From Desulfatibacillum alkenivorans DSM 16219 (GTDB taxonomy: Bacteria; Desulfobacterota; Desulfobacteria; Desulfobacterales; Desulfatibacillaceae), in assembly GCF_900142135.1 (NCBI RefSeq), contig NZ_FQZU01000035.1, forward strand, positions 1-64,000: a stretch of 64,000 nucleotides of DNA. Direction: 5' to 3'. Made by a program: the position numbers and the translations under genes. Of this stretch, positions 53,116-63,851 are shown in pieces (the stretch's first letter is position 1; every line of letters starts with the position of its first letter). Under the pieces are notes generated by a model. The model saw only the letters and a list, made by a program, of their open reading frames with translations, was not told the DNA's origin and made no database searches.

Positions 53116-54540
53116 TTAGCCCGCTTCGAAAAAGGCTGCATAGGCTTTGAACGCCATGTACATGTCCGCCTTGGAGCCGATTTCAAAAGGCGAGTGCATA
53201 CCCAGGATGGGTGGGCCGCAGTCCACCACATCCATGCCATGGGCGGCCAGGAACTTGGCGATGGTTCCGCCTCCGCCCTCGTCCACCTTGCCCAACTGGC
53301 CGATCTGCCAGACAATTTTATTGTCCTCAAAAACTTTTCGGACGTATCCCAAATGCTCGGCGTGAGCGTCGGAAGCGCCGGACTTACCGCCCGAACCCGT
53401 ATATTTGGTCATGCAGATGCCGTAGCCCAGCTTGGCCGCGTTATTTTTCTCGTGCACGGACTGGTAATCCGGATCCAGGGCCGGGGCCACGTCGCCGGAC
53501 AGGGCTTTCGAATTCATGAGGGCCGAGCCTATATTTCGGGCCGAGGCGCCCTCCCCTGTCAGTTCCAACAGATCCGCAATAAAGGTTTCCAGGAATTTGG
53601 ATTTGGCGCCCGTATTGCCTTCGCTGCCGATTTCCTCTTTATCCACCAAAAAGGCCAGGCCCGTGAATTCCGGCTTTTTCCGCAGCTTCATCAAGGCCTG
53701 AACGGCGCAGTAGGAGCAGGAGCGATCGTCCTGGCCGTAAGCGCCGATAAGACTTCTATCCAGGCCTACGTCCTTCGCCTTGCCGGCTGGCACGGCTTCG
53801 ATTTCCGCGGTGAGAAAATCCTCCTCCACCAGGCCGTATTTTTCGTGCAGCAGGTTCATGGCCATGAGCTTGAACCGGTCTGAGGTTTTTTCCGGCCCCA
53901 AAGGGAGGCTGCCCAGGAGGATATTCATCCTTTCCGCCTCAAAGGCCGTGGCCAGGCTTTTGCCGGCCTGGAGCTTGCGCGCCAGGTGAGGCAGCAGGTC
54001 CAGGACCGTAAACACCGGATCGTTGGGATCTTCGCCAAGACGGATGTCGATGCTTTCCCCTTTGCCGTTGACGGCCACGCCATGGAGAGCCAAAGGCCGG
54101 GCGAACCACTGGTGCTTGCGGATTCCACCGTAATAATGGGTCTTGAAAAAGGCCATATCAACATCTTCGTACAAGGGGTTGGCCTTCATGTCCAGGCGCG
54201 GGGAATCTATATGGGACGCCACAATATGCAATCCGTCGGCAACCGGCCTGTTTCCCAGGCGGGCCAGGATGATGCATTTGTTCTTCCAGACCTTGTAGAC
54301 AAGATCGTTGGCTCCGGCCTCCTCCACGGGGGTGAATCCGGCGGCCAGAGCCAGTTTTTCCGCCTCGGCCACGGCCCTGCGTTCCGTTTTTGCGTTATCC
54401 AGGAAGGTTTTGTACCCTTCCGCGAACTTCATGGCTTTGCCTTGTTCGGTTTTACTCAGCGCATCCCAAACCAGTTTGGGCTTGCGCATGAGTTTTTTTG
54501 ACAAATCCTGGGCTTGTTTTTTCGTTAAACTTTCGGCCAT
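53116..54540 (-). CDS. M18-family zinc aminopeptidase
   Basis: A 474-residue cytosolic dinuclear-zinc aminopeptidase related to aspartyl aminopeptidase and bacterial ApeA. The first metal motif is VASHIDSPRLDMKANPLYED, VDKEEIGSEGNTGAKS carries the catalytic Glu pair, DQDRSC-like RSLIGAYGQDDRSCSY the central metal, and a late His in SDAHAEHLGY. Length is normal. The ATG at 54538-54540 with AGGAGACTTG is chosen over a TTG one codon upstream. It is 44 bp downstream of the sodN stop and may belong to that operon. Confidence 0.87.
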   Translation of the reverse strand: MAESLTKKQAQDLSKKLMRKPKLVWDALSKTEQGKAMKFAEGYKTFLDNAKTERRAVAEAEKLALAAGFTPVEEAGANDLVYKVWKNKCIILARLGNRPVADGLHIVASHIDSPRLDMKANPLYEDVDMAFFKTHYYGGIRKHQWFARPLALHGVAVNGKGESIDIRLGEDPNDPVFTVLDLLPHLARKLQAGKSLATAFEAERMNILLGSLPLGPEKTSDRFKLMAMNLLHEKYGLVEEDFLTAEIEAVPAGKAKDVGLDRSLIGAYGQDDRSCSYCAVQALMKLRKKPEFTGLAFLVDKEEIGSEGNTGAKSKFLETFIADLLELTGEGASARNIGSALMNSKALSGDVAPALDPDYQSVHEKNNAAKLGYGICMTKYTGSGGKSGASDAHAEHLGYVRKVFEDNKIVWQIGQLGKVDEGGGGTIAKFLAAHGMDVVDCGPPILGMHSPFEIGSKADMYMAFKAYAAFFEAG

Positions 54541-54584
54541 CAAGTCTCCTGCAACACTTTAGGAATTAATGGTTAATTATTCGT

Positions 54585-55028
54585 TTATTTAGCAAAATAG
54601 AGCGTTTCAAATTCCTTGACCAAATTCCGCAGAATCACGACGTTTTGCAAGTCCGTGGTCTGCTTGCATTTCATGGCGTATACCAGCATACGGTGCAGCA
54701 CGCCAATTTTCTTATCGTAATCCGAAGCGTCCGGCTTGATCCGCTGCGTCATGAAATACTGGGTTACGATCTCCTGGAATTGGTTGGCGTGGTCCTCCTT
54801 GTTGGTAATCCACCTCACCAACTGGTTGTAGTGGGGATGATCCGCCCTTTCCAATTCTATGATCGACTTCATGGACTTTTCAATGGTGGCGATATGCTCG
54901 TTCAGCATGGCGATCCGCATGGGATCGTCGTAAATGCCGCAGGGGATTTCGCAATGGGCCAAGGCATTGGCCGTAAAAAGCCCCAAAACCAGCAATACCG
55001 CCAACAAACCGGTGCGCGCTTTTTTCAT
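54585..55028 (-). CDS. sodN: nickel superoxide dismutase with a signal peptide
   Basis: A 147-residue precursor of Ni-SOD, which disproportionates superoxide. A signal peptide (KKARTGLLAVLLVLGLFTANALA, residues 2-24) ends exactly before HCEIPCGIYDDP, so cleavage after Ala24 exposes the His that coordinates nickel along with Cys26 and Cys30. The mature 123 residues match the four-helix Ni-SOD (about 117 residues). The ATG at 55028 with AGGAGGTTCCC is used rather than the earlier in-frame Met at 55055. It lies 10 bp after dtd, in one operon. Signal peptidase would perform the maturation done elsewhere by SodX. Confidence 0.93.
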   Translation of the reverse strand: MKKARTGLLAVLLVLGLFTANALAHCEIPCGIYDDPMRIAMLNEHIATIEKSMKSIIELERADHPHYNQLVRWITNKEDHANQFQEIVTQYFMTQRIKPDASDYDKKIGVLHRMLVYAMKCKQTTDLQNVVILRNLVKEFETLYFAK

Positions 55029-55038
55029 GGGAACCTCC

Positions 55039-55479
55039 TTATTTGCTTTCCACAATCAGGGTTACAGGGCCCTGGTTAACCAGGGACACGTCCATCATGG
55101 CTCCAAACTTTCCGGTCTCCGTTTTGATTCCCAGCAAATCCACCACGTTTACAAACTCCTCATAGAGCTTTTCCGCCAACTCAGGAGGAGCCGCGCCTAC
55201 AAAAGAAGGCCTGCGCCCCTTGCGGCAGTCGCCGTACAAGGTGAACTGGGAAACCACCAGCATCTCCCCCCCGACCTCATCCAGGGAGAGATTCATCTTT
55301 CCGTTGCCGTCTTCAAATATTCTAAGACCGACTATTTTTTTTGCAAGGTATTCCACCTCTTTGGATGTATCTTCCGGGGCTACGCCCAAAAGCACCAAAA
55401 GGCCCTTGTTAATGGCGCCCACCGACTTGCCGTTCACCTTCACCCTGGCTGATTTGACTCGCTGCACCACTGCCCGCAT
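55039..55479 (-). CDS. dtd: D-aminoacyl-tRNA deacylase
   Basis: A 146-residue homodimeric enzyme that removes D-amino acids (D-Tyr and others) from t[21 protein letters not shown] and the active-site loops [17 protein letters not shown] and [11 protein letters not shown] are complete. It is the first gene of a likely dtd-sodN-aminopeptidase transcript. Confidence 0.95.
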   Translation of the reverse strand: MRAVVQRVKSARVKVNGKSVGAINKGLLVLLGVAPEDTSKEVEYLAKKIVGLRIFEDGNGKMNLSLDEVGGEMLVVSQFTLYGDCRKGRRPSFVGAAPPELAEKLYEEFVNVVDLLGIKTETGKFGAMMDVSLVNQGPVTLIVESK

Positions 55480-55535
55480 GGGATTCGCTCCTTAAACGAT
55501 TATTTAAAAAGGACATAAAGACTATAAAAAAAGAA

Positions 55536-55600
55536 TGCCTCCGGCGGCAAACTTTTTACAAAAAGTTCGATCAAAAATGTTTAAACGGCGCTTCGCGCAA
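55536..55600 (-). repeat. dispersed GCCGCCGGAGGC repeat, copy 5 (inverted)
   Basis: GCCTCCGGCGGCAAACTTTT, TACAAAAAGTTCGATCAAAA and ACGGCGCTTCGCGCAAG follow the family order in inverted orientation. The rest of the 55480-55836 gap shows no gene; a minus-strand frame at 55653-55958 runs into tex and is not convincing. Confidence 0.75.
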
Positions 55601-55836
55601 GAAAAAGAGCGGCTTCAAAACCAGTGTTTTACGGCAATTTGTTTATCAGCAATTAAAACAATACGAAACCCAACGAATCAAATTTCGGCCTTCTTTGCGC
55701 GCTGATGATGTCAAAGCGGCGGGGATGAAATTGCCTGTTGGGTTTCGCAAACTCAACCCAACCTGTGATTTCATATATAATCAGCAGGTCGGATTGAGGT
55801 TTATGCATTTTTCCGCGGGGATTGAAGGGCGCTGAT

Positions 55837-58092
55837 TTACTTGCCCAGTTTGCCCAGTTTGGCGAAGGGGTTGTTAAAGGGTGCGTCTTCCTTTTTCTGC
55901 TTGGGAGGACGTCCTCCTCCGCCGCCTTTAGGTCCGCGTTGGAGATCCCGTTCGTCAATCTTCTTTTTCATGGAAAGGGAAATCCGCTTGCGAGGCAGGT
56001 CCACTTCCAACACCCGCACCTTAACCCGCTGCTGCACCTTTACCACGTCAGCCGGGTTCTTGACAAAGCCGTCCGAAAGCTGGCTGATGTGAACCAGGCC
56101 GTCCTGATGCACGCCCACGTCCACGAAGGCGCCGAAATTGGTCACGTTGGTGACGATTCCGGGAAGCTCCATGCCCGGCTCCAGGTCTTTCATCTCAGTG
56201 ACGTCTTTGGAGAAGGAGAAGGCTTCCAAGGCCTTGCGGGGGTCCCTGCCCGGCTTGGCCAATTCGGCCATGATGTCCGTGAGGGTGGGCAGGCCCAGCT
56301 TGTCGGTGACGTATTTGTTCAGGTCGATTTGTTTGCGAAGGCTTTCCTCGCTCATGAGATGGGGAATTTCGCAGCCTGCGTCCTTGGCCATGGCCTCCAC
56401 CACGTGATAGCTTTCCGGGTGCACGGCGCTGCCGTCCAGGGGATTGTCCGCGTCGGGAATTCTTAAAAATCCGGCGGCTTGTTCGTATGCCTTCGGCCCC
56501 AGGCGGGGGATTTTCTTCAAGGCGGCGCGGGAGCGGAACGGGCCGTTTTCGGTCCTGAAATCCACAATCCGCTGAGCCAGGCGGGCGCCCAGGCCGGACA
56601 CGTAGCTCAAAAGCTGGGGGCTGGCCGTGTTCAGATCCACGCCCACGTTGTTCACGCAACTGATAACCACGTCGTCCAGAGCGCCCTTGAGCATGGTCTG
56701 GTCCACGTCGTGCTGATACTGGCCCACGCCGATGGATTTGGGATCGATCTTCACCAGTTCGGCCAGAGGGTCCATGAGCCTGCGGCCGATGGACACGGCG
56801 CCGCGCACGGTCACGTCATGGTCCGGGAATTCCTTGCGGGCCACGTCGGACGCGGAATAAATGGAGGCGCCGCTTTCATCCACGGACAGCACCATGACTT
56901 CCGGGGGCAGGTTCAAGCGCCGGACAAAGGCCTCAGTTTCTCGGCCTGCGGTTCCGTTTCCGATGGCCACGGCTTCGATCTGATGCTGCCGCACCAGATT
57001 CTTGAGGGTTTCCTCGGCTTCCAAAACCTGGCGGTCCGATGAATGGGGAAACACGGCGGTGTAGTGCAGCAGGGTTCCCTGGCGGTCCAGGACCACCACC
57101 TTGCAGCCGGTGCGGTATCCGGGGTCGATGGCAAGCACCCGTTTGCGGCCCAGGGGGGACGCCAAAAGCAGATGCCGGAGGTTGTCGGCGAAAACCTTGA
57201 CCGCCTCTTCGTCGGCTTTTTCCTTGGAGGCCAGGCGCACTTCGGTTTCCATAGCCCGAAATAAAAGGCGCTTGTAACCGTCCGAAATAGCCAGCTTCAC
57301 TTCCTGGGAAGCCGGGCTGTCGCCCTTGAGATAATGCTGGTATATAATTTCCAGGGCCTGGTCGTCGTCCACAACCATTTCCAGGTTTAAAACGTCTTCG
57401 TTTTCGCCGCGGCGCATGGCCAGGATTCTATGGGACGGCGCTTTGGAGATGGGCTCTTCCCACTCAAAATAATCCTTGAACTTGGCGCCTTCCTCTTCCT
57501 TGCCGTCCACGACCGTGCTGCGGTACATGGCGGTCTTGAAAAAGAAATCACGCATGTCAGCCCTTACCTGGGCGTCCTCGCTGATGATCTCCGCAATGAT
57601 GTCCCGGGCGCCGGCCACGGCGTCTTCCGCATTTTCCACGCCTTTTTCCGGGTCCACGTGATTGGCGGCCAAAGCCAAAGGATCGATGGATTCATCCTGC
57701 TCCAACAGCACCATGGCCAAAGGCTCCAGGCCTTTTTCCCGGGCGATGGTGGCTTTTGTCCTGCGTTTGGGCTTGTAAGGCAGATAGATGTCCTCCAGTT
57801 CGGACATGGACTGGGCGGCCATGACCTGCTCCTGGAGTACGTCAGTGAGGTGGCCGTTTTTCTCCAAGGAACGAAGGATGGTTTCCCGGCGGTCGTCAAT
57901 GGCCGCCAGTTGACCCAACCTGTCCCTGATGGAGGTAATCTGCACCTCGTCCAGGCTGCCTGTGGCCTCCTTGCGGTAACGGGAGATAAAGGGAACGGTG
58001 GCGCCTTCCGTGAGCAGCAGGGCCGTGGCTTCCACCGCTTTGGCGGGAATGGAAAGTTCTGTAGAAACGATGACTACATGCTCTGGGTTCAT
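55837..58092 (-). CDS. tex: Tex-family S1 RNA-binding protein
   Basis: A 751-residue nucleic-acid-binding protein related to Spt6. The N-terminal Tex domain (FISRYRKEATGSLDEVQI, LEDIYLPYKPKRRTKA), the YqgF/RuvC-like domain (LAIDPGYRTGCKVVVLDRQG), helix-hairpin-helix motifs (VGVDLNTASPQLLSYVSGLG) and a C-terminal S1 domain (GIVTNVTNFGAFVDVGVHQDG) occur in the standard order. It ends in a Gly/Lys/Pro-rich tail. It influences transcription and RNA turnover. GGAAAGG precedes the ATG. It is divergent from pyrG. Confidence 0.95.
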   Translation of the reverse strand: MNPEHVVIVSTELSIPAKAVEATALLLTEGATVPFISRYRKEATGSLDEVQITSIRDRLGQLAAIDDRRETILRSLEKNGHLTDVLQEQVMAAQSMSELEDIYLPYKPKRRTKATIAREKGLEPLAMVLLEQDESIDPLALAANHVDPEKGVENAEDAVAGARDIIAEIISEDAQVRADMRDFFFKTAMYRSTVVDGKEEEGAKFKDYFEWEEPISKAPSHRILAMRRGENEDVLNLEMVVDDDQALEIIYQHYLKGDSPASQEVKLAISDGYKRLLFRAMETEVRLASKEKADEEAVKVFADNLRHLLLASPLGRKRVLAIDPGYRTGCKVVVLDRQGTLLHYTAVFPHSSDRQVLEAEETLKNLVRQHQIEAVAIGNGTAGRETEAFVRRLNLPPEVMVLSVDESGASIYSASDVARKEFPDHDVTVRGAVSIGRRLMDPLAELVKIDPKSIGVGQYQHDVDQTMLKGALDDVVISCVNNVGVDLNTASPQLLSYVSGLGARLAQRIVDFRTENGPFRSRAALKKIPRLGPKAYEQAAGFLRIPDADNPLDGSAVHPESYHVVEAMAKDAGCEIPHLMSEESLRKQIDLNKYVTDKLGLPTLTDIMAELAKPGRDPRKALEAFSFSKDVTEMKDLEPGMELPGIVTNVTNFGAFVDVGVHQDGLVHISQLSDGFVKNPADVVKVQQRVKVRVLEVDLPRKRISLSMKKKIDERDLQRGPKGGGGGRPPKQKKEDAPFNNPFAKLGKLGK

Positions 58093-58213
58093 TCAAAATC
58101 CTTTCCAAAAAAACTTGGTTGGGTTGCTATTTCGGGAGGCCCTTCATAGCACTATGGGAAGGGGTGGTCAATGACTATAATACCACATGAAGTGGTTCAC
58201 ATCGAGTGTGTGA

Positions 58214-60052
<1,839 letters not shown>

Positions 60053-60063
60053 TCCGAATGCAA

Positions 60064-60096
60064 AGGGCCGGACGCTTTTTAGCTCCGGCCCTCTTT
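60064..60096 (+). terminator. intrinsic terminator of pyrG
   Basis: AGGGCCGGA and TCCGGCCCT pair around an 11-nt loop and are followed by CTTTTCG. Confidence 0.8.
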
Positions 60097-60220
60097 TCGC
60101 AGCATCAGCAGTATTAAGCCCTGTCTTTGGGGCGCTCCCATCCCGCACCGCCCGCCTCAACGCATCCTCATATGCGCTTTTTTTACGGAAAAATTGTTTG
60201 GCATCGAACTATTTTTGAAT

Positions 60221-60880
60221 ATGGCGTGTAAAATGACTCTTTTCGGACGTCTGACCATCAGGTACTGGAGCGTGTACAGCGCTGGATTCACCGCTATGGG
60301 CGTCGCCTCCGGGTTTGTATTCTCTTGGGTAACGGAGGGGGCCTCTCTGCTTCCAACCACCCTTGTGGCCGGACTTGCCGGTTTTTTGCTGTTCCAGGGG
60401 CAGGCGATTCATATGTTTTTCAGCGCTCGGCGAGGCTATTATGAGTATATGCTGCTCCTCAAGGGCATCGAATCCGGAACGGGGCGTTTGATCAGGCAAA
60501 GCCTGGGCTTGGGGTTTTACATCCGGTCTCGATTTACGGGGCTGAAAGAAGAGCACCTCTCGACTATTATCAAGGAAGGGAAGAACCGCCTGGAATGGAC
60601 CGATCTGATGTGCTTGCTGATAAAGGCTTCGTCCCTCGCCAGGAGAGATCATAATATAAAAAAGGAAATCAGCACCTTAAAAGCAGCGCTTAGCTTGTAT
60701 CCCTACAGCATTGTGGTGAATAATATGCTGGCGGAATGTTACGAAAGCCAAGGCATGATCCACGAGGCCTTGGATTGCTGCCGCACAGGCTTACAGGATC
60801 GCCTGGTCGTGACCCCGGCTTTAAGAGTGTTTGTAAATCGTAAGATGGACCGGCTTCGCAGCAAGGCTAATTTCACCTAA
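60221..60880 (+). CDS. inner-membrane protein with a TPR-like C-terminal region, unknown function
   Basis: A protein of about 219 residues. Two transmembrane segments (about 15-40 and 45-70: YSAGFTAMGVASGFVFSWVT and LVAGLAGFLLFQGQAIHMFF) precede a soluble helical part. Residues 140-215 have TPR character (STLKAALSLYPYSIVVNNML, AECYESQGMIHEALDCCRTG). No close family is recognised. The start is uncertain: TTG 60194, ATG 60221 and ATG 60233 are all possible and none has a strong ribosome binding site. It is convergent with the GNAT gene and the two stops overlap by a few bases. Confidence 0.55.
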   Translation: MACKMTLFGRLTIRYWSVYSAGFTAMGVASGFVFSWVTEGASLLPTTLVAGLAGFLLFQGQAIHMFFSARRGYYEYMLLLKGIESGTGRLIRQSLGLGFYIRSRFTGLKEEHLSTIIKEGKNRLEWTDLMCLLIKASSLARRDHNIKKEISTLKAALSLYPYSIVVNNMLAECYESQGMIHEALDCCRTGLQDRLVVTPALRVFVNRKMDRLRSKANFT

Positions 60881-61365
60881 AGGGGCAACACAAATTTTTG
60901 TTCTTTCACCCGGACTCCCCATTGATCGCCGGGGTGCTCCTCCACCAGTTTAAAGCCGAATTTCTCGTAAAGATGGCGGGCCAGGGCCAGGCCTTCAAAG
61001 GTCCAGAGATAAATGCTCGGGTATCCCTGGCGCCTGCAAAAGTCGATGGAGTCCTGCAGCAGGCGGTTGCCGGCTCCCGTGCCCCGCAAGGCGGACGAGG
61101 TGATGAACCATCTCAGGTGGGCGCCCTCTTCTTCGGCCTTGATTGCGTCTATAGCCAAAGATCCGTGGACTCTTCCGTGGGTGAGGGCCACCTTAAAATA
61201 ATCCCGGCCCGGGACGAACCGGTTCATAAACTCCGAGAGTTCGCTGGCCACCTTGGCTTCAAAGTATAGGCCGAAGCCCCAGTTTTCACTGTAATACCGA
61301 GCATGCATTTCCGCCACGCGGCCTATGGCGCCGGCCACATATGTCGCAATTACCACATGTTCCAT
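60877..61365 (-). CDS. GNAT-family N-acetyltransferase
   Basis: A 162-residue acetyltransferase using acetyl-CoA. LRGTGAGNRLLQDSIDFCRR is the acetyl-CoA phosphate-binding motif A, followed by YLWTFEGLALARHLYEKFGF (motif B). The acceptor is unknown; small GNATs of this kind acetylate amino acids, drugs or ribosomal proteins. It lies 4 bp after the nitroreductase gene and probably shares its transcript. Confidence 0.82.
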   Translation of the reverse strand: MEHVVIATYVAGAIGRVAEMHARYYSENWGFGLYFEAKVASELSEFMNRFVPGRDYFKVALTHGRVHGSLAIDAIKAEEEGAHLRWFITSSALRGTGAGNRLLQDSIDFCRRQGYPSIYLWTFEGLALARHLYEKFGFKLVEEHPGDQWGVRVKEQKFVLPL

Positions 61366-61369
61366 ACAA

Positions 61370-61978
61370 TCACTCCAAAATCAATTCATTGAGGGACAGC
61401 CGCGGCCTGGGCTGGGGATCTTCATCCGGATAGCCGATGGGCAGCATGGCCACGGGAAAGATATTGTCGTCCCAGTGGAAGATTTCCTTGATCATGGGGA
61501 CGTCAAACAGCCTGATCCAGCAGGTTCCCAGGCCAAAATCCAGGGCCCTCAGCACCATGTGTTCCACGGCGATGGCCACGTTCAGGGCTACCAGCATGCC
61601 GATCTGCTCCACAGGGAGCGATTCCATGTCCCCGGTTCTCTTAACCAGGATTTTGACGATCCGGTCTTCCAGGGCCATGATTTTTCCCAGGTCCTGCACT
61701 CCGGAGACGGAGCCGTCCAAATACCCCCTCACGTCCGCGCAGCACATGATGATAACGGGCGCATTGGCGACAAACATTTGGTTAAACGCGGCTTTAGCCA
61801 AACGCAGCTTGGTTTCGCCGTCCCTGACGATTTTGAATCTCCACGGTTGGGCGTTGCATCCTGAAGGGGCCAGGCGCGCTGCGTCCAGAATTTCCATAAG
61901 GTCGTCTTCTGGAAAGGAATCGCGCTTGAACCGCCGAATGCTGCGTCTTTGATGGATGGCTTCCTTGGTGGTGAGCAT
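61370..61978 (-). CDS. nitroreductase-family flavoprotein
   Basis: A 202-residue FMN enzyme of the nitroreductase family. IHQRRSIRRFKRDSFPEDDL and ARLAPSGCNAQPWRFKIV are the FMN-binding signatures, with GLGTCWIRLFDV in the C-terminal part. Members reduce nitro compounds, quinones or flavins with NAD(P)H. Met 61978 (MLTTKEAI) with GGAGG upstream is preferred over an earlier in-frame start at 61996. It is in an operon with the GNAT gene, 42 bp downstream of pyrD. Confidence 0.87.
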   Translation of the reverse strand: MLTTKEAIHQRRSIRRFKRDSFPEDDLMEILDAARLAPSGCNAQPWRFKIVRDGETKLRLAKAAFNQMFVANAPVIIMCCADVRGYLDGSVSGVQDLGKIMALEDRIVKILVKRTGDMESLPVEQIGMLVALNVAIAVEHMVLRALDFGLGTCWIRLFDVPMIKEIFHWDDNIFPVAMLPIGYPDEDPQPRPRLSLNELILE

Positions 61979-62020
61979 AGGCGCCTCCTCAAACACTTAA
62001 AACGGGTTGTAGCTTACAGG

Positions 62021-62941
62021 TTATACTTCCAGGCAACCGATAAAATCGGAAATGTCCTTGATCTGATTTTCCATGAAATAGGCTTCAATGCCTTCGAGAA
62101 TTTTAACGGGCGACGCGGGATCCACAAAGTTGGCGGTCCCGACCTGGATGGCCGAGGCTCCGGCCATAAGAAATTCCAGGGCGTCCCTGGCGTTCATGAT
62201 CCCCCCTATTCCGATAACCGGGACCTTGACCACCTTGGCGACCTGCCAGACCATACGCAACGCCACGGGCTTGATGGCCGGGCCGGAAAGCCCGCCCGTG
62301 ATATTGGCCAGAACCGGCCTGCGGGCGTCCAAGTCGATGGCCATGCCGGTCAGGGTGTTGATCAGGGATATGGCGTCGGCGCCGGCGTCCTCCACAGCGC
62401 GGGCGATGGCGGTGACGTCCGTGACATTGGGGGATAGCTTGACAATGACCGGCTTCCGGGTTCGGGCCCTGACCTTCCCCACCAGCCGGGCGGCCATCAT
62501 GGGATCCACGCCGAATGCAATGCCGCCGGCGGAAACATTGGGGCACGAGATGTTCACCTCGATGCCGGCCACGTCCTCCACATTGTCGATCCGGGCGGCC
62601 AGTCTTTCGTATTCTTCACTGGTTTTGCCGTAAATATTCAAGACCAGCGGCGGCGCCAGCTTGGTGAGTTCGGGGAGCTTGTCCTGGAAAAAGGCCTCGA
62701 TGCCCATGTTTTCCAGGCCGATGGCGTTAAGCATGCCGCAAGGAGTCTCCACCACGCGGGGAGGCGGATTTCCGGGGGAAGGCTCCAAAGACAACCCTTT
62801 GACAATTATGCCGCCCAGACGATTTAAATCCATGAGGGAGGCGAACTCCGTGGCATACCCGAAGGTGCCGGAGGCTGTCATAACAGGGTTATCCAGAAAT
62901 ACTCCGCCCAGTTCCACTCCTAATGCGGGCTTGTTGCTCAT
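62021..62941 (-). CDS. pyrD: dihydroorotate dehydrogenase, class 1B catalytic subunit
   Basis: A 306-residue FMN enzyme of pyrimidine synthesis. Cys133 in EVNISCPN is the catalytic base of class 1 enzymes (class 2 has Ser). ASGTFGYATEFASLMDLNRL, GLENMGIEAF and IGIGGIMNARDALEFLMAGA are class 1B features, so it should pair with the PyrK iron-sulfur/FAD subunit and use NAD. No pyrK is next to it: the upstream neighbour 4 bp away is an MBL hydrolase. Confidence 0.95.
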   Translation of the reverse strand: MSNKPALGVELGGVFLDNPVMTASGTFGYATEFASLMDLNRLGGIIVKGLSLEPSPGNPPPRVVETPCGMLNAIGLENMGIEAFFQDKLPELTKLAPPLVLNIYGKTSEEYERLAARIDNVEDVAGIEVNISCPNVSAGGIAFGVDPMMAARLVGKVRARTRKPVIVKLSPNVTDVTAIARAVEDAGADAISLINTLTGMAIDLDARRPVLANITGGLSGPAIKPVALRMVWQVAKVVKVPVIGIGGIMNARDALEFLMAGASAIQVGTANFVDPASPVKILEGIEAYFMENQIKDISDFIGCLEV

Positions 62942-62945
62942 CCAA

Positions 62946-63851
62946 CTACTCCTTGGTCATCTTTTTTGCCACCGCCCTGATCCTGGCTTCCAGATTCAAC
63001 AAATAGGCAGGCTCGGGCTGCTTTGGAAAAGGTTCGTCATCGTACTCTTTTTTCCGGACTTCCGCCATAACTTTTTTCTCATCCATATCATGCTCTTGGA
63101 GAAGATCCCAGACCCAATTCTTGAATTCCTCGCATTGGTCCATGACTCTTTTGAGATACAGTTCGGCGTCCTCTCCCGTATAAGCGAAAATGTGGCCCAG
63201 CACCAATACATCCACGGGAAGATCCACCAGTTTTTTCAGGGAATCCATATACATGTCGTAATCCACGAGCATGTCGCAAATGATGTAGCCGTCCTTGTTG
63301 GGAATTCCGGCGGCTTCCGAGGCGATCAGCGCTTTGATTTCCGGAATGTAATAGCTGAGGGTGTCCTTGGTGTGCCCCGGGGTTTCCAGAACCTGAATGG
63401 TCAGGGAGTCGGAAACCTTGACCTCGTCCCCCTCCTTGAGAACCTTCCCCACTTCAAAAGGCATGAAAGGGGCGGCATCCAGTTCCTCGCCGGAATTCTC
63501 CGCCATCATTTTTTCCGCGACCGCGCTCAACTGCTTGATAACCTGGACGGCGCCCGGCCGGGTGAAGACGTACTCCGCATATGGCGAGCACGCTATTTCT
63601 ATTCCGGGATATACCTGGGCGAAATATCCCGTGGCGCCGCAATGATCGAAATGGGAATGGGTCAGGAACAGTTTGACCGGTTGATTTCCGTTCAAAATCC
63701 TTTTGATTTCCTGAACGTAACGAGGCCCCATGCATGCAAAACCCGCGTCGAATATTACAGGATTCTCCCCTTCCAGCAAAAAAACCGGGGCCCCCGGTTC
63801 GCCTATCATGTGCAGACCTTTTGCAAGCGGTCCGGCTTGGGTGATGATCAT
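62946..63851 (-). CDS. metallo-beta-lactamase-fold hydrolase
   Basis: A 301-residue MBL-fold protein. THSHFDH gives the metal ligands His65, His67, Asp69 and His70; ETPGHTKDTLSYY and LGHIFAYTGEDAE supply later histidines and the C-terminal lid, and a Lys/Glu-rich helical tail follows residue 230. Members include glyoxalase II-like thioesterases, lactonases and RNases; the tail and absence of RNase motifs point to a small-molecule hydrolase. Met 63851 (MIITQAG) with AAAGG is preferred over a Met at 63911. It is translated 4 bp ahead of pyrD. Confidence 0.83.
   Translation of the reverse strand: MIITQAGPLAKGLHMIGEPGAPVFLLEGENPVIFDAGFACMGPRYVQEIKRILNGNQPVKLFLTHSHFDHCGATGYFAQVYPGIEIACSPYAEYVFTRPGAVQVIKQLSAVAEKMMAENSGEELDAAPFMPFEVGKVLKEGDEVKVSDSLTIQVLETPGHTKDTLSYYIPEIKALIASEAAGIPNKDGYIICDMLVDYDMYMDSLKKLVDLPVDVLVLGHIFAYTGEDAELYLKRVMDQCEEFKNWVWDLLQEHDMDEKKVMAEVRKKEYDDEPFPKQPEPAYLLNLEARIRAVAKKMTKE

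Noticed and set aside
55653-55958. 101-codon minus-strand frame downstream of tex
   Set aside because: It overlaps the tex 3' end in another frame and includes intergenic sequence without coding character.
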